From: VAZQ01 sp963816745 | GTDB taxonomy: Bacteria > Pseudomonadota > Alphaproteobacteria > Rhizobiales > Xanthobacteraceae | Length of the DNA: 64,000 bases | Reading direction: 5' to 3' | Assembly (NCBI GenBank): GCA_963816745.1 | Contig: CAWFLQ010000001.1 | Coordinates: forward strand, 744,001 to 808,000 | Shown here: positions 16,922-25,090 of the stretch, piece after piece | Layout of the letters: each line of letters starts with the position of its first letter | Numbering within the stretch: the first letter of the stretch is position 1 | Notes under the pieces: generated by a model | The model's database searches: none | Told to the model about the DNA's origin: nothing | The model's input: the letters and a program-made list of their open reading frames with translations, nothing else | Made by a program: the position numbers and the translations under genes

Positions 16922-17275
16922 ATGCGGGGGCCTGATAGAGGAAAGGTCCGCGTTGAGCGGCGCCTTCGGCGTGCACTCACCGATGCTGAAAGGAAACTTT
17001 GGTTTGCGCTCCGTGACAGAAGGCTCGACGGGAATAAATTCGTCCGACAGGAAGCCATCGGGCCTTACATGGTCGATTTCGTGTGCCGCGAGAAAAAGCT
17101 CGTCATCGAAGTGGATGGAGGGCAGCACGCGGAGAATGCTCGGGATCGCGTGCGCGACGAGGCGCTCGGGGCCGCTGGTTATCGTGTTCTTCGGTTCTGG
17201 AATTCAGACGTACTGAGTAACAGGGATGGGGTTCTGACTGTAATCTTGGCGGAGCTGCAAGGCGCTGAGCTTTGA
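16922..17275 (+). CDS. DUF559 (Vsr/PD-(D/E)XK-like endonuclease) domain protein
   Basis: 117 residues, intact. The pattern ALTDAERKLWFALRDRRLDG, NKFVRQEAIGPYMVDFVC, KKLVIEVDGGQH and YRVLRFWNSDVL is the DUF559 signature. The Asp of VDF and the acidic pair in IEVDGGQH match the catalytic core of the restriction-endonuclease-like fold shared with Vsr mismatch nucleases. ATG 16922 lies 8 bases after the left repeat; the open frame also runs back through the repeat, so a longer form starting within the repeat cannot be excluded. The biochemical role of DUF559 proteins is not established. It is the sole gene of the cassette. Confidence 0.88.
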   Translation: MRGPDRGKVRVERRLRRALTDAERKLWFALRDRRLDGNKFVRQEAIGPYMVDFVCREKKLVIEVDGGQHAENARDRVRDEALGAAGYRVLRFWNSDVLSNRDGVLTVILAELQGAEL

Positions 17276-17289
17276 GTTCGGGGCCCGTT

Positions 17290-17351
17290 CGCCCCTCACC
17301 CCAACCCTCTCCCCGCAAGAGCGGGGAGAGGGAGCGCACCGAGTCCGCGGC
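17290..17351 (-). repeat. Right inverted repeat of the DUF559 cassette
   Basis: It begins CGCCCCTCACCCCAA, then a hairpin with stem 17305-17316/17321-17332, then AGCGCACCGAGTCCGCGGC. Read as its complement it matches the left repeat at 60 of 62 bases. The DUF559 stop lies 14 bases before it. Confidence 0.93.
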
Positions 17352-17384
17352 GCACCGTGACTTCAGAAGAAGAAGGAAAACCAC

Positions 17385-18131
17385 ATGCGTCTCGACAACA
17401 AGGTTGCGCTCGTCACCGGCGGCGCGTCAGGCTTCGGCAAGGGCATCGCCGAGACCTTTGCGCGCGAGGGCGCGCGCGTCGCCGTGGTCGACATCAACGA
17501 GCAGGCCGCGCGCACGGCGGCGGCATCAATCAGCAACAAGGCGATTGCCGTGCGCTGCGACGTCTCGCGTCGCGCCGACGTTGACGCCGCGGTGAAGGCC
17601 ACGGTCGACGCCTTCGGCGCAATCGACATCCTCGTCAACAATGCCGGCATGAGCCATGTGCGCCGCCCGATGCTGGAGGTGGAGGAGGACGAGTTCGATC
17701 GCCTCATGGCCGTCAACGTCAAGTCGATCTTCCTCTTTGCGCATGCGGTCGTGCCGCTGATGCGCGACAAGAAGTCCGGCGTGATCATCAATATCGGCTC
17801 GACCGCCGGCATCCGGCCGCGGCCGGGATTGACCTGGTACAACGCGTCGAAGGGCGCGGTGAACCTGCTCTCGAAGTCGATGGCGGCGGAGCTCGGCCCG
17901 GACGGCATCCGTGTCTGCGCCATCGCGCCGGTCATGGCGGAGACGCCGCTGCTGCCGACCTTCATGGGCGGCGATTTACCGGAGTTGCGGGCGCAGTTCA
18001 AGGCCACGGTGCCGCTCGGCCGCTTCGCCACCATCGACGACGTGGCCAATGCCGCGCTGTTTCTCGCCTCCGGGGAGGCCTCCTTCCTCACCGGCAATGT
18101 GCTCGAGGTGGACGGCGGGCGTTGCGTGTAA
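17385..18131 (+). CDS. Short-chain dehydrogenase/reductase, glucose 1-dehydrogenase-like
   Basis: A 248-residue intact SDR. Cofactor loop TGGASGFGKGIAE, VVDIN (acidic residue, NAD preference), NNAGMSH, INIGSTAGIRPRPGLTWYNASKG (catalytic Ser, Tyr, Lys) and FLTGNVLEVDGGR are all present. It may act on a hydroxy acid related to the hydroxypyruvate isomerase gene upstream, for example a tartronate semialdehyde reductase-like step, but SDR substrates cannot be read from sequence. The stop codon is inside the first unit of a 34-bp tandem repeat. Confidence 0.9.
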   Translation: MRLDNKVALVTGGASGFGKGIAETFAREGARVAVVDINEQAARTAAASISNKAIAVRCDVSRRADVDAAVKATVDAFGAIDILVNNAGMSHVRRPMLEVEEDEFDRLMAVNVKSIFLFAHAVVPLMRDKKSGVIINIGSTAGIRPRPGLTWYNASKGAVNLLSKSMAAELGPDGIRVCAIAPVMAETPLLPTFMGGDLPELRAQFKATVPLGRFATIDDVANAALFLASGEASFLTGNVLEVDGGRCV

Positions 18132-18227
18132 CGTAAGGGCGTTCACGCCCGTCTTCTACGTGTAACGTAAGGGCGTTCACGCCCGTCTTGTACGTGTAGC
18201 GTAAGGGCGTTCACGCCCGTCTTGTAC
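18126..18227. repeat. Three tandem 34-bp repeats with internal hairpin
   Basis: Units at 18126-18159, 18160-18193 and 18194-18227 differ at only two positions, and a partial fourth (GTGTAG) follows. Each contains GGGCG-TTCA-CGCCC, a short hairpin followed by GTCTT, so each unit is terminator-like. The SDR stop TAA lies in the first unit. There are no spacers, so this is not a CRISPR array. Confidence 0.93.
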
Positions 18228-18329
18228 GTGTAGCCCCTTTGTCACAGTGCAGTGCGAACCCCCGCTTTTCGCGGATGACTAGCCGCCAATGCTCTTGCCT
18301 TGCCCCCATCGCTTGGTACGCTGTGGGGC

Positions 18330-18914
18330 ATGTGGGGACGTAAACGTCAAAGCGTCGTAACCGCTAATCCGCCTGCGCCGCCACGGGAGCGCCTCAAGGA
18401 GGCCTTGCGCAAGGCGCGGGTCGATCATGCCGAGCGCACCGCTGTCGTCGTCGATCTGCACGACGCCGAGGTGGCTAGGCTCGAGCTGCTGAACGAAGCG
18501 CTCGACCAGGTGTTCGAGGAGATTCCCGGCGAGGTCGATCTGTTCGATCGCGGCATCAGCCGGGGCGAGACGCCGCGGCTGTGGATCGACGCCGTCGCGC
18601 ATGTCGCCATGGGCCGCGACAAGCGGATCTATCGTTTTCTGCAGGACACCCGCTATGGCCGCAAGGTGCTGGCCGAATCCGTCAACGTGCCCGACATTGT
18701 CGACGCGGTCACGAAATACGTCGCGCAGCGGCTGATCGAGCGCGAGCGGGCGCTTGCCGAAGGCTCGTTGCCGTCGATGCGCGGCCTGGAGCTGGAGGCG
18801 AAGCTCGAGCGGCGCCGACGCCGGCGCCGCGCGCTCAAGGCCTTCTTGTTCGGCCTGTTTGCCGGCTTCGCGACTTTGATCGTGGCGGCGCTGCTGTACA
18901 CGCCGAAGCCTTAA
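18330..18914 (+). CDS. Conserved hypothetical membrane-anchored protein
   Basis: 194 residues, intact. The N-terminal and central parts are charged and helical (PPRERLKEALRKARVDHAE, HDAEVARLELLNEALDQVF); residues near 155-170 are a run of Arg (LERRRRRRRALK), followed by one transmembrane helix (AFLFGLFAGFATLIVAALLY) at the C-terminus. This is the layout of a tail-anchored protein with its bulk in the cytoplasm. I chose ATG 18330 (MWGRKRQ) over the upstream 18300. It overlaps the convergent metallophosphoesterase gene by four bases. Function unknown. Confidence 0.65.
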   Translation: MWGRKRQSVVTANPPAPPRERLKEALRKARVDHAERTAVVVDLHDAEVARLELLNEALDQVFEEIPGEVDLFDRGISRGETPRLWIDAVAHVAMGRDKRIYRFLQDTRYGRKVLAESVNVPDIVDAVTKYVAQRLIERERALAEGSLPSMRGLELEAKLERRRRRRRALKAFLFGLFAGFATLIVAALLYTPKP

Positions 18915-19804
18915 TCGACCAATTTCGTTCGCTGGATCTCGACAATTGTTTCGCCGTCGCGCGCGAGCCCGCGCGAGATCGCCTCGCAGCGCCACGCGCC
19001 GGGCTCGCCGTCGATGCGGTAGAGATTGTAGCCGGCGGGATCGTGCTCGCCGGGCGGCGCCTCCGACGCCGACGGCACGCCGACGACCGGGATGCGGCGC
19101 GCCGGTCCCGTCGAGCTCGATCAGCGAGCGCTCGTGATCGTGGCCGTGAATGACGAGCTCGGCGCCATGCCGCGCCAGCGTCGCGCGAAAGTCCGCGCCG
19201 TCGATCAGCCGCTTGAAGTGCCGCCCCGGCTTGCTCGCGGGCGGATGATGGATCAGCACGACGCGGAAGAGCCTCGGCGCAGTCGTCGAGCAGCGGCGCG
19301 AGCCGCGCGAGCTGCTCGGCGCCGAGGCGACCGGTCGCCATGAACGGCGGCGTCGGCACCGCGGTCGAGAGCCCGATCAGCGCGAGCGGGCCGCGCCGGC
19401 GCAGGAACGGAAACTCGCCCGCCAAGCCGCCGGCATCGTCGCCGCGCATGTAGTCGCCCCAGTGCGGCTGCGGAAGCCGCGCGGCGCCGCGCACATAGGC
19501 GTCGTGATTGCCGGGCACCAAAGTGACGTCGCGCGGCGGCCCGAGCGCTTCCAGACAGGCGCGCGCCGGCGCGAATTCGGCCGCGAGCGCGATGTTGACG
19601 AGGTCGCCGGTCACCGCGATGTGGTCGGGCGCCTGCGCCTTGAGGTCGGCGACGATGCGCGCCAGCACGTCGCGCGCGATGGATCAGCCGGCGCTTGCGC
19701 TGCCAGTTGAGATAGCCGGTCGCGCGCTTGCCGATGAGCTCGGACCAGCGCGGCGGCGGCAGCGGCGCAAGATGCGGGTCGGAGAGATGCGCGAGCACGA
19801 ACAT
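18911..19804 (-). CDS. Calcineurin-like metallophosphoesterase (three frame breaks)
   Basis: About 297 residues in four frame segments, each shifted by one extra base (near 19680, 19270 and 19100). Metal-binding motifs of the calcineurin fold are present in order: LSDPHL (D, H), TGDLVN, PGNHDAY, LIHHPPA and IHGHDHE. The order and spacing fit the family length, so the breaks are probably errors. The class includes cyclic-nucleotide and nucleotide phosphodiesterases; the substrate is unknown. Its stop overlaps that of the convergent hypothetical gene. Confidence 0.82.
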
Positions 19805-19851
19805 GGCGCATACTATGGGAATGCGAGCTCGTGTCGCGAATGCCGGCGCCG

Positions 19852-20811
19852 CTACGAGCTGCCGATCAGGATGCCCGCCAGGAACACCAGCACGCCGCCG
19901 ACCACGACCTGGAACGCCGCCGAGAGGAACGGCGTGTCCATGTAGCGATAGCGGATATAGGAGATCGCCACGAGCTCGACCGCGACCACGATCACCGCCA
20001 GCGACGGTGGCCAGTCCAGAAATCGGGAATGAGATAGGGCAGCGTGTGGCCGACGCCGCCGATCGTGGTCATCACGCCGCAGACCGCGCCGCGCAGCCAC
20101 GGCGTGCCGCGGCCGGTGAGCGAGCCGTCGTCGGACGCGCGCCTCCGCAAAGCCCATGGAAATGCCGGCGCCGACCGAGGCGGCCATGCCGACCAGGAAG
20201 GTCTCCCAGGTGTTGTGGGTGGCGAAGGCGGCGGCGAACAGCGGCGCCAGCGTCGAGACCGAGCCGTCCATCAGCCCGGCCAGGCCCGGCTGCACGTATT
20301 GCAGCAGGAACATGCGCCGCGCGGTCTCGTCCTCCTCGGCGCGCGCGCTCGGGGTCAGGAGCTTCTGCTCGAGCTTGTGCGCCAGGCTCTCGTGCTCGAC
20401 CTCGACCTCGGCGAGCTCGACCAGCAGCTGGCGCACCGAGGCGTCGCGCGTGGTCTCGGCCGCCTTGCGATAGAAGCGCGCCGCCTCGAACTCCATGTTC
20501 TCGGCGAATTTGCGCACCTCGTCGAGGTTGAGCGGCTGCATCAGCCAGAGCGGCTTCTTCGTGATGAAGCCCTTGACGTCCTGGCGGCGGATCAGCGGCA
20601 GGTACTCGCCGAACTTGCTGCGGTAGAGGTCGAACAGCATGCCGCGATGGCGCACCTCCTCCTCCGCCATCTCGTCGAAGACCTTGGCCGAGGCGGCGTA
20701 TTTCTCGCGCAGCCCCTCGGCGAAGCCGCGATAGATGCGGCTGTCCTCCTCCTCGTTGGTGATGGCGAGCGCGAGGATTTCCTGCTCGGAGAGTTCGGCA
20801 AAGCGCTTCAC
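19852..20811 (-). CDS. mbfA: MbfA-type ferritin-like/VIT1 iron exporter (frame breaks)
   Basis: About 320 residues. The N-terminal half is a ferritin-like diiron domain (EEEDSRIYRGF, EEEVRHRGMLFDLY, ENMEFEAARFYRKAAE, EVEHESLAHKLE, carrying the Glu/His ligands); the C-terminal half is a membrane VIT1/CCC1 domain (GLMDGSVSTLAPLFAAAFAT through GGVLVFLAGILIG). MbfA proteins of Bradyrhizobium and Agrobacterium export iron and protect against peroxide and acid. GTG 20811 is preferred to ATG 20838: it begins MKRFAELSEQEILALAI, typical of the family, and GCAGGGG precedes it. The middle part (about 20010-20140) is out of frame. Confidence 0.88.
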   Translation of the reverse strand: MKRFAELSEQEILALAITNEEEDSRIYRGFAEGLREKYAASAKVFDEMAEEEVRHRGMLFDLYRSKFGEYLPLIRRQDVKGFITKKPLWLMQPLNLDEVRKFAENMEFEAARFYRKAAETTRDASVRQLLVELAEVEVEHESLAHKLEQKLLTPSARAEEDETARRMFLLQYVQPGLAGLMDGSVSTLAPLFAAAFATHNTWETFLVGMAASVGAGISMGFAEARVRRRLAHRPRHAVAARRGLRRDDHDRRRRPHAALSHSRFLDWPPSLAVIVVAVELVAISYIRYRYMDTPFLSAAFQVVVGGVLVFLAGILIGSS

Positions 20812-20841
20812 GGCAACCCCTGCGTTCGCATCATCCATAAT

Positions 20842-20858
20842 ATTAGAATTATTCTAAA
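20842..20858 (-). promoter_or_regulatory. Iron control element (Irr-type box) of mbfA
   Basis: On the mbfA strand the box reads TTTAGAATAATTCTAAT, an odd palindrome with 7-base arms (TTAGAAT-A-ATTCTAA), matching the known form of Irr/ICE boxes in Rhizobiales. It lies 32-47 bases before the preferred GTG start, where binding would block transcription. Irr control of mbfA is established in Bradyrhizobium and Agrobacterium. Confidence 0.85.
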
Positions 20859-20942
20859 CAAGTAATTACAGGCTTTTGACAAGCCGGACGACATTGGCCT
20901 CATGGTGGATTGGGCGGCGGGGAGGCGCGCGGCGAGACCAGA

Positions 20943-21436
20943 ATGAAATGGATCAGTCCCGATGGAGTGCGTCGCGCGCTCGAGCCGGCGCTGCGGCGCG
21001 TGCTGCACTTCTATTGGCGCTTCGCGCGCGGCCTGACGCTCGGCGTGCGCGCGCTGGTGATCGACGACAAGGGCCGCATCTTTCTGGTCAAGCACAGCTA
21101 TGTCGCGCGGCTGGCACCTGCCGGGCGGCGGGGTGGAGGCCGGCGAGACGCTGGTCGAAGCGCTCACACGCGAGTTGCACGAGGAAGGCAATATCGAGCT
21201 GACCGAGCCGCCGCGCTTGCACGGCATGTTCTTCAACGACCGCGATTCCCGGCGCGACCATGTCGCGCTGTTCGTCGTGCGCGCGTTCCGCCAGACCAGC
21301 GGCGCCGGTGCCCGACCACGAGATCGTGGCGCACGGCTTCTTCGCCGTCGACGAGCTTCCCAACGACACCACCGCCGGCACGCGCGCGCGCATCGTCGAG
21401 GTGCTCGGCGGCGCCCCGGTCAGCGAACGTTGGTGA
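20943..21436 (+). CDS. NUDIX hydrolase (two frame breaks)
   Basis: About 163 residues in three segments, each shifted by one extra base (near 21108 and 21305). The NUDIX box is readable as GGGVEAGETLVEALTRELHEEGNI (G-5x-E-7x-REx-EE), preceded by GWHLP. The N-terminal GVRALVIDDKGRIFLVKHSY is typical of Rhizobiales NUDIX proteins of unknown substrate. It is divergent from mbfA and shares the short region with the Irr box, so iron control of both genes is possible but not shown. Confidence 0.82.
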
Positions 21437-21924
21437 GATTCGGAGCGTGTCGACTTGTCTTCGCGCGCGACGAATCCGTGTATCGATCTCGTCCGTGCGC
21501 GAATCAGCTGTGGATGACTGTGATTCCGCAAGCCGGGATCGCAGGCGCAGCGAGCTCTGCGACGATGCGCGATCATCCCTCGCCTGCATGACCGGCAACG
21601 ACAGCTTCGCTGCAGCGCTCTCCGACGCGCCCGTGCCCGGATTCCGGTGCCTGAGCGTCCACGGCTCGCTCACGTGACTCGCAGGCTCGCCGGAGCACGT
21701 TCCGCATCGGCTGCGCCGCTGCTGATCGCGGCTTGGCCGGCTGTCCTGGTCGCGCTGTCGGCGCGTTCCTGATCGGCCTCGCCGCGTCGGCTGCTGGCGC
21801 CGTCGTCGGCGGTTTCGATCTGGTACGCAGGCAACTCTGGCGCCCGGCCAGACCGCCGCTAGCGCTTCGACCACCAGCGCGGCGGGACTAGCCGGGCCGC
21901 CCGTAAACCGGGTCGAGACGTCGC
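21437..21924. other. Stretch without a recognisable gene
   Basis: About 490 bases between the NUDIX gene and the RuBisCO-like gene. No frame gives a recognisable protein on either strand and stops occur in all frames. GC content looks coding-like, and given the dense frame breaks next door a shattered or decayed gene is possible. I see no repeat or RNA in it. Confidence 0.4.
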
Positions 21925-23031
21925 GTGCATCCTCGTCTGCAGGCCATCTATCGCATCCGCAGCGATGCGCGCTCGATCGAGGCGCGCGCGCGCGCCATTG
22001 CGGTCGAGCAGAGCGTCGAGATGCCGCTCGCGGCGATCGACGGACGATTTCGTCCGCGCCGAGATCGTCGGCCGCGTCGAGGCGATCGCCGAGCAGGACA
22101 CCGGTCTGTTCGAGGTCGCGCATTTCGCTTGCCGCGGAGACCGTCGGCGACGATCCCGGGCAACTCATCAACATGCTGTTCGGCAACAGCTCGCTGCACG
22201 AGGATGTCGTGCTGCACGACGTCGAGCTTCCCGACGAGCTTGGCCAAAGCGTTCGGCGGCCCGCGCCACGGGCTCGCACGAGTTGCGGCGGCGGGTCGGC
22301 GCGCCGGCACGCGCCTTGACCTGCTCGGCGCTCAAGCCGCAGGGCCTGCCGCCGGCCGAGCTCGCGGAGCTCGCCCGCGGCTTCGCGCAAGGCGGCATCG
22401 ACTACATCAAGGACGATCACGGGCTCGCCGACCAGGCCTATTCGCCGTTCGCGGCGCGCGTCGAGGCGATCGCGGCGCGCTGCGCGCGCGTGGCGCGGCG
22501 GGCGCGCGCGCGCTACGTGCCGAGCCTGTCGGGCGATCTCGACGGCATGCGGCGGCAGATCGCCGCCGCCGCGCGACGCCGGCGTCGATACCGTGCATGA
22601 TCGCGCCGATGATCATGGGCTTCGTCGAACTTCCACCGGCTGGTGCGGGAGAACCCGGACATCGCCTTCATCGCCCATCCGACCATGGGTGGGGCGGCGC
22701 GGATCGCCCCGCCGCTCCTCCTCGGCAAGCTGTTCCGCCTGATCGGCGCCGACGCCGTGGTGTTCCCCAACCATGGCGGACGCTTCGGCTACTCCCCAGA
22801 TACATGCCGGGCGATCGCGCGCGCGGCGCTGGCGGAATGGCGACGGGCTGCGGCCCTGCGTGCCGGTTCCGGCCGGCGGGATGACCATCGATCGGGTGCC
22901 CGAGATGCTTGATTTCTACGGCGCCGACGTGATGCTGCTGATCGGCGGTGGCGCTGCTCGAGGCGCGCGAGCGCCTGGCCGAAGCGACGGCGGCCTTCGT
23001 GGCCGAGGTCCACAAGTTTCCGCATGGATGA
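21925..23031 (+). CDS. RuBisCO-like protein (form IV), broken by about nine frame changes
   Basis: Read across the breaks this is a full-length RuBisCO large-subunit-like protein of about 365 residues: AIAVEQSVEMPL, FVRAEIVGRVEAI, LINMLFGNSSLH, CSALKPQGLPPAELAELARG, GGIDYIKDDHGLADQ, IAHPTMGG, VVFPNHGGRFGYS, PVPAGGMTIDRVPEMLDFYG. The carboxylase KDDE motif is KDDH here and the TxKPK lysine lies in ALKPQG, so this is a form IV protein (isomerase or decarboxylase in other members), not a CO2-fixing RuBisCO. Every change adds one base. The start is uncertain; GTG 21925 is the first in frame. The density of breaks is the highest in the window, so decay cannot be excluded. Confidence 0.75.
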
Positions 23032-23502
23032 AGCGATGACGACCGGCGACCGGACGATCCACCGCAAGGCGAAGGACTACCGCTGGGAAGGCGTGGACGA
23101 GCTTCCCTACAAGGAGGACGACCGCGCGCTGTTCAAGTCGATCACGCGCCAGGTGCTGTTCTCCGATCCGGACATGCACGGAGAGCTGCGCTATTTCGAG
23201 ATGGCGCCCGGCGGGTTCTCGACGCTCGAGCGGCACGAGCACATGCACGCCGTGCTGATCCTGCGCGGGCGCGGCCATTGCCTCGTCGGCGGCGAGGTGA
23301 AATCGATCGAGACGCGCGATCTCGTCACGGTGCCGCCGATGACCTGGCACCAGTTCCGCGCCACGCAAGGGCGAGCCGCTCGGCTTCCTCTGCATGGTGA
23401 ACGCCAGCGCGCGACAAGCCGCAGATTCCCTCGGCCGAGGATTTGGCAAAGCTCGAGCAGGATGCGAAGATCGCGGCGTTCCTGCGCAACGAACTTCCGT
23501 AA
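23024..23502 (+). CDS. Cupin-domain protein coupled to the RuBisCO-like gene (two frame breaks)
   Basis: About 158 residues. One cupin domain is clear: GGFSTLERHEHMHAVLILRGRGHCLVGG (His ligands) and VPPMTWHQFRA. The end (AEDLAKLEQDAKIAAFLRNELP) is recovered after one-base corrections near 23370 and 23412. Its ATG overlaps the stop of the RuBisCO-like gene by eight bases, so the two are co-translated and probably act in one sugar-acid pathway. It could be an isomerase or a small-molecule sensor; no more can be said. Confidence 0.75.
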
Positions 23503-23515
23503 CGGGGGGTGACCG

Positions 23516-24918
23516 ATGCCGTTTCTTCTTGCGGCGATCCTCGTCGTCGGTGGGCTCTCCTGCGCGCAAGCCGACACGCGCTCGCCGGAGCAGGCGGCCT
23601 TCGTCGACATCTACCGCGAGCTGGTCGAGATCGACACCACCGATTCCGCCGGCGACTCCGTGCGCGCGGCCGAGGCCATGGCGGCGCGGCTGCGCGCCGG
23701 CGGGCTTCCGGCGCAAGACATCCAGGTCCTCTCCTCGGGGCCGCGCAAGGGCAACCTGGTGGCGCGGCTGCGCGGCACCGGCGCGCCGCAAGCCGCTGCT
23801 CCTCCTCGCGCATCTCGACGTCGTGGAAGCCAAGCGCACGGACTGGGACACCGATCCGTTCAAGCTGCACGAGATCGACGGCTATTTCCGCGGCCGCGGC
23901 GTGATCGACGACAAGGCCATGGCGGCGATCTTCGTCGCCAACATGCTCGCCTACGTGAAGGAGGGCTTCAAGCCCGACCGCGACATCATCCTCGCGCTCA
24001 CCGCCGACGAGGAGCTGTCGGATTCGCCGCATAACGGCGTGCGCTGGCTGCTGGCGAACCATCGCGACCTGATCGATGCCGAGGTCGCCATCAACGAGGG
24101 CGGCGGCGGCGCCTTGCGCAACGGCCGGCCGTTCCGCCTCGCCGTTCAACTCGCGGAGAAGGTCTACCAGACCTACCTGCTCGAGGTGACGGATCGCGGC
24201 GGGCATAGCGCCGCGCCGCGGCGCGACAATCCCGATCTACCGCCTGGCGGAAGCCTTGCGTCGGATCGGGCAGTTCGATTTTCCGCCGCGTCTCAATCCG
24301 GTGACGCGCGCATTTTTCGAGCGCATGGCCGCCTCCGAGACGCCGGAGACCGCCGAAGCGATCAGGGCGCTGCTCGCCGGGCGCTCCGACGCGGAGGCGC
24401 TGGCGCCGCTGACCGGCCGGCCCGACTACAACGCACAGATGCGCACCACCTGCGTCGCGACGATGCTGGAGGCGGGGCACGCCGAGAACGCGCTGCCGCA
24501 GACCGCCCGCGCGACCGTGAATTGCCGCGTCCTGCCGGACGAGTCGGTCGAGGAGATCGGCCGCACGCTCGCGCGCGTGATCGCCGACGACAAGGTCGCC
24601 CTGATCGCCAAAGGCACCGCGGTGCAGAGCCCGCCGTCGGTGGCCGATCCGGAGGTCATGCAGACGATCCGGCAACTGAGCGTCGAGATGTGGCCGGGCG
24701 TACCGCTCAACGCCGCGATGTCCGCGGGCTACACCGACAATCGCTGGCTGCGCAATGCCGGCATCCCCGCCTACGGAATTTCCGGCCTGTTCAGCGACCC
24801 CGGCAACAACGGCGTGCACGGGCGCAACGAGCAGGTCGGCGTGAAGGCGGTCTTCGACAGCAAGGAATTTCTTTATCGGCTGGTGAAGTCGTTGGCGGGT
24901 CCGAAAAGCACTCCGTAG
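23516..24918 (+). CDS. M20-family metallopeptidase, exported (two frame breaks)
   Basis: About 466 residues, with breaks of one base near 23795 and 24235. A signal peptide (PFLLAAILVVGGLSCAQA) is followed by a dizinc peptidase domain: LLLLAHLDVVEA, FRGRGVIDDKAMAA, LTADEEL and the dimerisation domain starting HSAAPRRDNP. This is the aminoacylase/carboxypeptidase Ss1 type that hydrolyses dipeptides or N-acyl amino acids, here probably in the periplasm. GGGGGGTG precedes ATG 23516. The TAG stop at 24916-24918 is supplied by the left end of palindromic repeat C. Confidence 0.87.
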
Positions 24919-25090
24919 GGTGGGCAAAGGCGCGAGCTAAAATCTCCGCTCTCACCACCCGAACGCTGCAGCGCCGTGCCCACGCGTTGACGAACGGCGT
25001 ATGCGGGACGGTCACGCGTGGGCACGGCGCGCAAGAGCGCGCCCATAGCGCGTCGCAGACGCGCGTGAACGCGCTTTCGGCCCACCCTAC
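24915..25090. repeat. GTAGGGTGGGC palindromic repeat, copy C
   Basis: It begins GTAGGGTGGGCAAAGGCG and ends CCCACCCTAC. The core shares about 100 bases with copy A, including arms GCGCCGTGCCCACGCGT and ACGCGTGGGCACGGCGC, and has an extra about 30-base insertion near its right end. It fills the whole gap between the convergent M20 peptidase and GGDEF genes and supplies the TAG stop of both. Confidence 0.92.

Larger units (their letters stand above)
16853..17351. mobile_element. Candidate mobile cassette: DUF559 nuclease gene between 62-bp inverted repeats
   Basis: A 499-bp unit with ends at 16853-16914 and 17290-17351 that are inverted copies, identical at 60 of 62 positions by direct comparison. 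Each end contains a 12-bp stem hairpin (CCCTCTCCCCGC, 4-base loop, GCGGGGAGAGGG). The only gene inside encodes a DUF559 endonuclease-like protein. The unit sits 10 bases after hyi and 33 bases before an SDR gene. No target-site duplication is evident in the flanks. The arrangement resembles a REP element with its own enzyme, but with a PD-(D/E)XK-like nuclease in place of a RAYT transposase. That it moves is inference. Confidence 0.6.

Noticed and set aside
18126..18227. Possible CRISPR array
   Set aside because: Repeats are directly adjacent without spacers and no cas gene is present.
21925..23031. True carbon-fixing RuBisCO
   Set aside because: Key catalytic motifs are changed (KDDH, ALKPQG) and no small subunit or phosphoribulokinase gene is nearby.
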